A stretch of 64,000 bases of DNA, from the NCBI GenBank assembly GCA_965227805.1, contig CBDDGJ010000003.1, positions 1,116,001 through 1,180,000 of the forward strand, written 5' to 3'. Within the stretch, counting starts at the first letter, position 1. Every line of letters starts with the position of its first letter. Below are positions 58,375 to 64,000 of this stretch, piece after piece. Under the pieces are notes generated by a model. That model worked only from the letters and a program-made list of their open reading frames with translations. It did not search any database and was not told the origin of the DNA. The translations under genes were made by a program, and so were the position numbers. Source of the DNA: CBDDGJ01 sp965227805. GTDB lineage: Bacteria > Pseudomonadota > Alphaproteobacteria > RS24.

Positions 58375-61300
58375 GCCTTCGGTGCATAAGATAAAATTGG
58401 CGCGAGCCATGTCTCGCATGTTTTGAGATCCATATTTTTGCGTCGTGCATAATCTTCCACCTGGTCGCGGTCTATTTTACCCACACCGAAATAACTGCTT
58501 TGCGGATGCGCAAAATATAAGCCGGATATAGAGGCGCCCGGCCACATAGCATAGCTTTCGGTTAGTTTAATTTTTGTTGCTGTTTGGGCGTCAAGCAGGT
58601 CGAATAGAGTTGCTTTTTCTGTGTGATCGGGTTGTGCCGGATACCCCGGCGCAGGGCGAATCCCCTGATACGCCTCGTCGATAAGCGCGGTATTATCCAA
58701 ATCCTCATTTGCGGCATAGCCCCAAAACTCCTTACGCACACGCATATGCATATGTTCGGCAAATGCTTCGGCCAGCCTGTCGGCAAGGGCTTTGCATAAA
58801 ATGGCATTGTAATCATCACCGGCTTGTTCAAATTGCGCGGCGCGCTCATCCTCTCCATGCCCGGTTGTAACGGCAAAGCCGCCAATATAATCATTTATAC
58901 CGGCAGGCGCGATAAAATCCGAAAGTGCGTAATGGGCGCGCGCATTCGTGCTGCGTTGCATTTGCTGGCGCAATGTGTATAAGCGGGTGCGTTCTTTTTC
59001 GCGTGTATCATCTTCATAGATGATGATATCATCGCCATCACGATTGGCAGGCCAAAAGCCAATAACCGCCTTTGGGGTAAACCATGCCTCGGCAATGATT
59101 TTATCCAGCATGGTTTGGGCATCATTATAAAGCGTGCGTGCCGCTTCCCCTATTTTTGTGTCATCCAAAAGGGCAGGAAATTGCCCGTGTAAATCCCAGC
59201 TTTGAAAAAAAGGTGTCCAGTCAATCACCTCACGCAAAGCGGCAAGGTCATAATTTTCAAAAATCTTTGTGCCCAAAAATTGCGGAATAATCGGATGATA
59301 ATTACTGAAATCTGCGTTGAGCCGATTCGCGCGCGCATCTTCCAGCGTCATGCTTTTGCGTGTTGTCTGACCCTGAATATGGGCTAGGGCAATATGCTCA
59401 TATTCGGCGCGTATCTCTTTTTTATAAGTCTCTGCCTGTGTGGGGGATAATAATTTTCCCGCCACATTGGCCACGCGGCTGGCATCGGCAACATAAACCG
59501 CCTGCCCGTTATCATAACAGGGGTCAATTTTCACTGCCATATGGGTTTTGGACGTAGTTGCCCCGCCGACCAGCAAAGGAATGTCAAATCCTGTTCGCTG
59601 CATTTCGCGCGCCACATGACACATTTCATCCAGGCTCGGCGTGATCAAGCCGGATAGCCCGATTATATCGACACTCGCCTCTTTGGCTTTGGTTAGGATT
59701 TCGGTTGCCGGCACCATCACGCCCAAATCAATCACGTCAAAATTATTGCATTGTAGCACCACGCCGACAATATTTTTGCCAATATCATGCACATCGCCCT
59801 TTACGGTGGCGAGCAATATTTTCCCTGCACTTTGCATGGCGCGCCCACTTTTGCGTTCTTCTTCCATAAAAGGCTCCAGATAGGCGACAGCACGTTTCAT
59901 CACACGCGCTGACTTTACCACTTGCGGTAAAAACATTTTTCCTTCACCGAATAAATCGCCAACATGGTTCATGCCATCCATAAGGGGGCCCTCAATCACG
60001 CTAAGCGGATTGCCCAAATCGGCGCGCGCGGCTTCTGTGTCCGCATCAATATAATCGGTAATGCCTTTTACCAATGCATGTTTCAGCCGCGCCGCGACAT
60101 CACCTTCGCGCCAGCTTAAATCGATTTTTGTTTCGGTGGTTTTTTGACCGCTCACCGTTTCGGCAATGGCAAGCAGGCGCTCAGTGGCTTGCGCGTCCTT
60201 ATTGAGAATAACATCTTCTACGGCTTGTTTTAGGGTCGGTTCAATATCTTCATAAATGGCTAATTGGCCAGCATTTACAATGCCCATATCCATACCCTGT
60301 TTAATGGCGTGATACAAAAATACGGCATGCATGGCCTCGCGCACTGGCTCATTACCACGAAAGGAAAATGAAATATTGGATACACCGCCGGAAATATGCA
60401 CATGCGGTAATTGCGCGCGCAATGCAGTGCACGCTTCAATGAAATCCTGCGCATAATTATTATGCTCTTCTATGCCAGTGGCAATGGCGAAAATATTGGG
60501 GTCGAAAATAATATCCTCGGGCGGGAAGTCCAGCTTTTGCGTGAGCAAATTATAAGCCCGCGTGCAGATGTCAATTTTGCGTTGCGCTGTATCGGCCTGG
60601 CCGGTTTCGTCAAATGCCATCACCACAATGGCGGCACCATAATTTAAGCAGATGCGTGCCTGTTCAAGAAATATATCCTCTCCCTCTTTAAGCGAGAGCG
60701 AGTTTACGATTGCCTTTCCTTGCGTGCATTTAAGCCCGGCTTCTATAACGCTCCATTTCGAACTATCAATCATAAGCGGCACGCGGGCAATATCGGGTTC
60801 GGTGGCGAGCAAATTTAGAAAATGCGTCATGGCGGCTTCTGAATCGAGCAGGCCCTCATCCATATTCACATCTATAATCTGGGCACCATTTTCAACCTGG
60901 TCGCGGGCAACGTCTAAAGCGGTTTCATAATCGCCGGCGGTAATGAGTTTACGAAAGCGCGCCGAACCGGTAACATTGGTGCGTTCACCGATATTTATAA
61001 AGGGAATATCATCGCTTAAGCTAAAGGCTTCCAACCCCGAAAGGCGTAAACGCCGTTCATTTTGTGGAATGGAGCGGGGCGGGTGTGGTTTCACCGCTGC
61101 GGCAATGGCTTCAATATGTTGCGGTGTGGTGCCACAACAGCCGCCCAAAATATTGATAAAGCCAGACTGGGAAAATTCTTCAATAATTGTCGCCATTGTC
61201 TTGGGTGTTTCATCATATTCACCAAATGCATTGGGTAGGCCAGCATTGGGGTAAATACAAATATGCGTATCGGCAATGCGTGCAATCTCAGCAATATAGG

Positions 61301-62075
61301 GGCGCATCTCTTCTGCGCCCAAGGCACAATTCAACCCCACGGCAAAAGGCTTGGCATGGCGGATGGAATGCCAGAAGGCTTCCGTGGTCTGCCCCGAAAG
61401 TGTGCGCCCCGAGCGATCGGTAATTGTGCCGGAAATCATAAGCGGCAGGCGTTCGCCTGTTTCGTCAAATGCATCTTGCACCGCATGAATGGCCGCTTTG
61501 GCATTGAGCGTATCGAATATGGTTTCGATAAGCAATAAATCCGCACCACCTCTGATTAAGCCGATTGCTGCTTCACGATAAGCGATGCGTAAATCGTCAT
61601 AATTGATATTGCGTAAGGCAGGGTTATTCACATCTGGCGAAATAGAGGCCGTCCGATTGGTTGGCCCTAAAGAGCCGATAGCATAGCGCGGTTTGCCATC
61701 TGTGGCTTCATATTCATCACACGCCGCGCGGGCTAATTGTGCGCCTACAACATTTAGCTCATAGGCAATCTCTTGTAACTCATAATCTGCTTGCGCGATG
61801 GTGGTTGAAGAAAATGTATTGGTGCCGATGAAATCGGCACCGGCGTGTAAATAATCGCGATGAATATTCCTGATGAGATCGGGCTGTGTAAGATTTAATA
61901 AATCATTATTGCCTTTAACGTCGGATGTATGTGCGGCAAACCGCGTGCCGCGATAGGCGGCCTCATCGGGGTTATGTTTTTGAATCATTGTGCCCATTGC
62001 GCCGTCAAAGATTAGAATACGCTCGGCAATATGTGCGGGCAAAACCTCCAGGCGTGCGGGACGAGTGAAACTCAT
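58371..62075 (-). CDS. metH: Cobalamin-dependent methionine synthase
   Basis: A 1234-residue full-length MetH. Domain 1 (about 1-330) binds zinc and homocysteine with Cys250 and Cys313-Cys314 (GGCCGTT). Domain 2 binds methyltetrahydrofolate (about 350-620, INIGERTNVTGSARF). The B12 domain (about 655-890) has the axial-ligand motif DVHDIGKNI. The C-terminal activation domain (about 900-1234) regenerates the cobalamin with SAM (RPAPGYPAQPDH). It overlaps metF by 4 bp. It makes methionine from homocysteine. Confidence 0.97.
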   Translation of the reverse strand: MSFTRPARLEVLPAHIAERILIFDGAMGTMIQKHNPDEAAYRGTRFAAHTSDVKGNNDLLNLTQPDLIRNIHRDYLHAGADFIGTNTFSSTTIAQADYELQEIAYELNVVGAQLARAACDEYEATDGKPRYAIGSLGPTNRTASISPDVNNPALRNINYDDLRIAYREAAIGLIRGGADLLLIETIFDTLNAKAAIHAVQDAFDETGERLPLMISGTITDRSGRTLSGQTTEAFWHSIRHAKPFAVGLNCALGAEEMRPYIAEIARIADTHICIYPNAGLPNAFGEYDETPKTMATIIEEFSQSGFINILGGCCGTTPQHIEAIAAAVKPHPPRSIPQNERRLRLSGLEAFSLSDDIPFINIGERTNVTGSARFRKLITAGDYETALDVARDQVENGAQIIDVNMDEGLLDSEAAMTHFLNLLATEPDIARVPLMIDSSKWSVIEAGLKCTQGKAIVNSLSLKEGEDIFLEQARICLNYGAAIVVMAFDETGQADTAQRKIDICTRAYNLLTQKLDFPPEDIIFDPNIFAIATGIEEHNNYAQDFIEACTALRAQLPHVHISGGVSNISFSFRGNEPVREAMHAVFLYHAIKQGMDMGIVNAGQLAIYEDIEPTLKQAVEDVILNKDAQATERLLAIAETVSGQKTTETKIDLSWREGDVAARLKHALVKGITDYIDADTEAARADLGNPLSVIEGPLMDGMNHVGDLFGEGKMFLPQVVKSARVMKRAVAYLEPFMEEERKSGRAMQSAGKILLATVKGDVHDIGKNIVGVVLQCNNFDVIDLGVMVPATEILTKAKEASVDIIGLSGLITPSLDEMCHVAREMQRTGFDIPLLVGGATTSKTHMAVKIDPCYDNGQAVYVADASRVANVAGKLLSPTQAETYKKEIRAEYEHIALAHIQGQTTRKSMTLEDARANRLNADFSNYHPIIPQFLGTKIFENYDLAALREVIDWTPFFQSWDLHGQFPALLDDTKIGEAARTLYNDAQTMLDKIIAEAWFTPKAVIGFWPANRDGDDIIIYEDDTREKERTRLYTLRQQMQRSTNARAHYALSDFIAPAGINDYIGGFAVTTGHGEDERAAQFEQAGDDYNAILCKALADRLAEAFAEHMHMRVRKEFWGYAANEDLDNTALIDEAYQGIRPAPGYPAQPDHTEKATLFDLLDAQTATKIKLTESYAMWPGASISGLYFAHPQSSYFGVGKIDRDQVEDYARRKNMDLKTCETWLAPILSYAPKA

Positions 62076-62914
62076 AAATTTTCCTCATTTTGTAATATAC
62101 GGCAAATGGCAAAGGTTAAATCGGCCTGATTAAGCGTGTAAAAATGTAAAGCCTCAAAGCCTTCCCGGAACAATATGCGGCATTGATCGAGCGCGATTGT
62201 CGCGGCAATATGTTTGCGTGTATCGGCTTCATCATTTAAGCCATCATAGCAAGCAGCAATCTTATTAGGGATTGTTGCGCCACATGCGGCGGCCATTTTT
62301 TTTATACCGGTAAAATTCGTGCTGGGCATAATGCCCGGAATAATTGGAATCTCTATACCGTTTTTACGAATCTGGTCATGCCAGTGCAATAATGCATCTG
62401 TATCAAAGCAAAATTGTGTGATGGCGCGCTTCGCACCGGCATCAATCTTTGCTTTGAGCACGTCAATATCTGCGCTAAGCGATGTGGAATCGGGATGCGG
62501 TTCCGGATAAACAGCGACACTAATATCGCTTATGCCTTGTGTGGAAAGGGCGGCCACTAAATCGACAGCACTTGCATAGCCTTGCGGATGCGGCGTGAAG
62601 CTCTGCATATCCGGCATATCACCGCGTAACGCAACAATATGGTCTATACCTGCCTCTTTATAGTCGTGGATAATAGCATCAATATCAGACTTTTGTGCCC
62701 CAACGCATGTAAGATGCGCTGCCGGCAGTAGCGTGGTTTCCTGCTTTATGCGGCGCACACAATCATGCGTGCGCGTGCGCGTTGTGCCGCCTGCGCCATA
62801 GGTTACTGATACAAAATCCGGCTTTAAGGGGGCAAGCCGTTCAATCGCATGCCATAATTTTTGTTCTGCCGCTTCGGTTTTTGGCGGGAAAAATTCAAAT
62901 GAAAAATGTGGCAT
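62072..62914 (-). CDS. metF: 5,10-methylenetetrahydrofolate reductase
   Basis: A 280-residue TIM barrel FAD enzyme that makes the methyl donor used by MetH. FSFEFFPPKTEAAEQKLW is the N-terminal signature with the catalytic Glu, then DFVSVTYGAGG, HLTCVG, IVALRGDMP and GAKRAITQFCFD. The frame is open to 63025, but AGGAG 7 nt before the ATG at 62914 sets the start. It shares one base with the ArsR-methyltransferase stop (TAATG), and it overlaps metH by 4 bp. Confidence 0.95.
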   Translation of the reverse strand: MPHFSFEFFPPKTEAAEQKLWHAIERLAPLKPDFVSVTYGAGGTTRTRTHDCVRRIKQETTLLPAAHLTCVGAQKSDIDAIIHDYKEAGIDHIVALRGDMPDMQSFTPHPQGYASAVDLVAALSTQGISDISVAVYPEPHPDSTSLSADIDVLKAKIDAGAKRAITQFCFDTDALLHWHDQIRKNGIEIPIIPGIMPSTNFTGIKKMAAACGATIPNKIAACYDGLNDEADTRKHIAATIALDQCRILFREGFEALHFYTLNQADLTFAICRILQNEENL

Positions 62915-63864
62915 TATGCGCTCCTCTCGGCAACCCATAAGAGGGGGATCAGTTTTTGCACCATAGTGGCTTTTGGTGTAAATTTTATCACCTCTTTTGG
63001 TGTAAGCCCTATATGGGTAAGCCACGTTTTTACTTCCGCATCAGCAAAGCCTAAGCGCCGATGGGCATGGTCATCACGCAAAAATTCCAGATCATGCGGA
63101 GCAAAATCGACCAGCAGCATATACCCGCCCGGTTTCAAAATCCGCATCGCTTCGCCAAGCGCGTGTATCGGCTCATCCAGATAATGCAGCACATGGTGTA
63201 AAATCACCATATCAGCAGATTTGCTTTCAAGCGGGAGGGTTGTAATATCGGCTTGGCGCACTTCGCAATGATGCAGATTCTTTTCTTCTAATTGCATACG
63301 CGCAATGGCCAGCATATCGGGGCTTGTATCATAGCCAATGGCATGGCGGGTATGCGGCGCGAATAAGTCGAGCATACGCCCTGTGCCGGTGCCCAAATCG
63401 ACAATCAGGTCATAATCATTGCGCGTGAAGAATTTTGACATTTCTGCTTCGATTTTTGTTTCAGGAATATAACGGGCACGAATATCATTCCATTGCGCTG
63501 CATTGGCGGCAAAATATTTTTGCACGCGTGTTTTCCGGGCTTCGCGCACCATGTTTAGCCGTTCATAGTCGCGTATTGTCTGGGCATCCTGTTGTGTTAC
63601 GTCGACAAGATAAGCGAGCAGAGGCTCATAAGGGCTATTTATAGCCAGGCGATAAAACACCCAGCTACCTTCGGGGTAGCGATGTATAAGCCCTGCTTCG
63701 GCAAGCAATTTCAAATGGCGTGAAATACGTGGCTGGCTTTGGACAAGAATATCTTTTAGCTCAGATACGGTGCGTTCGCCTTTTGCTAGAATGGCAAGGA
63801 TCCGCAGGCGTGTGGGTTCGCCTGCTGCGCGTAAAGCCGTTAATATATGATGCGTATCTGTCAT
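62914..63864 (-). CDS. ArsR-type regulator fused to SAM methyltransferase
   Basis: A 316-residue two-domain protein. The N-terminal 95 residues are an ArsR winged helix (GEPTRLRILAILAKGERTVSELKDIL, QPRISRHLKLLAEAGLIHRYPEGSWVFYRL) without the metal-binding Cys motif. From about 145 a class I methyltransferase begins with DLGTGTGRMLDLF as SAM motif I and ADMVILHHVLHYL. ArsR-like regulators of the SAM/SAH cycle are known in proteobacteria. Its operon with metF and metH suggests that it senses SAM or SAH through the methyltransferase domain. Confidence 0.88.
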   Translation of the reverse strand: MTDTHHILTALRAAGEPTRLRILAILAKGERTVSELKDILVQSQPRISRHLKLLAEAGLIHRYPEGSWVFYRLAINSPYEPLLAYLVDVTQQDAQTIRDYERLNMVREARKTRVQKYFAANAAQWNDIRARYIPETKIEAEMSKFFTRNDYDLIVDLGTGTGRMLDLFAPHTRHAIGYDTSPDMLAIARMQLEEKNLHHCEVRQADITTLPLESKSADMVILHHVLHYLDEPIHALGEAMRILKPGGYMLLVDFAPHDLEFLRDDHAHRRLGFADAEVKTWLTHIGLTPKEVIKFTPKATMVQKLIPLLWVAERSA

Positions 63865-64000
63865 TTTTCCCACAAATTGTCTAACTGGTGCGTTTGAAAA
63901 TTATATAATCAGAATTTTATATGCGCGTCAACAAACATATAAAGATATGTTTATATTAGTTTTGGAACGCGTATATGATACATATTCTTTCTGATTCGAA
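63865..64000 (-). promoter_or_regulatory. Operator-like palindrome upstream of the ArsR-metF-metH operon
   Basis: AAACATAT (63933-63940) and ATATGTTT (63945-63952) form a perfect 8-bp inverted repeat with a 4-nt AAAG spacer, about 70 nt before the start codon. AT-rich dyads of this size are typical ArsR sites, so autoregulation of the operon is likely. Confidence 0.6.

Noticed and set aside
1..64000. CRISPR arrays, rRNA genes and insertion sequences
   Set aside because: No regularly spaced short repeats with unique spacers, no rRNA-like sequence and no transposase frame were seen; the tandem repeats found are in the fibre gene, the small RNAs and the GTCAC array.

Overview
The window is about 29 kb of alphaproteobacterial chromosome interrupted by a complete, roughly 35 kb siphovirus-type prophage. 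Signs of an alphaproteobacterium are a DUF2794 gene, a tandem pair of small RNAs with CCTCCTCCCC loops (CcsR or 'cuckoo' type), a mesaconyl-CoA hydratase next to a CitE-like protein, a TRAP transporter and a Bpt-type aminoacyl-transferase. The species cannot be named from this sequence; a free-living, perhaps marine, organism fits the gene content.

Left chromosomal part (1-12654): a TesA-like esterase faces a YbbA/YbbP-like ABC pair; a Bax-inhibitor-1 protein and a convergent DUF2794 gene share a terminator; the small-RNA tandem follows. The sdhCDAB operon comes next on the minus strand. It is preceded by a 0.5 kb gene-free region with two copies of a structured repeat of 80-86 bp. After that come mesaconyl-CoA hydratase, a CitE-like lyase/thioesterase and a PhyH dioxygenase.

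Prophage (12655-47642): it is bounded by 57-bp direct repeats taken from the 3' part of tRNA-Gly(GCC). The intact tRNA lies at the right end and the displaced 3' fragment at the left. All genes but one run leftward. From right to left they are: a small early membrane protein, a Toprim primase, a DNA methyltransferase, an Nmad5-like protein, an SF3-like helicase, a GTCAC repeat array that may be an origin, a lone plus-strand gene for a two-repeat protein, a ParB-fused methyltransferase, HNH nuclease, TerS (P27 type), TerL, portal, ClpP-like protease, HK97-type capsid, connectors, tail tube, a G/GT tail chaperone pair joined by a GGGAAAG frameshift site, a lipoprotein plus small membrane protein, tape measure, tail tip, fibres and lysis genes. 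The lysogeny end holds a large SIR2-STAND gene resembling AVAST type V defence, a small HTH protein behind nested palindromes, and the integrase.

Right chromosomal part (47643-64000): hemB, a lipobox-bearing subtilisin-like protease with a likely autotransporter barrel (NalP/SphB1-like), a beta-hydroxyacid dehydrogenase, an SLC13 permease, bpt, a TRAP operon with a Tat-exported binding protein, a small exported protein, and a tightly overlapping ArsR-methyltransferase/metF/metH operon behind a palindrome.

The most notable items are the prophage-borne SIR2-STAND gene with its own promoter, the CcsR-like RNA tandem, the frameshift site, the GTCAC array, the lipoprotein/membrane-protein insertion and the unexplained structured repeats upstream of sdhC.
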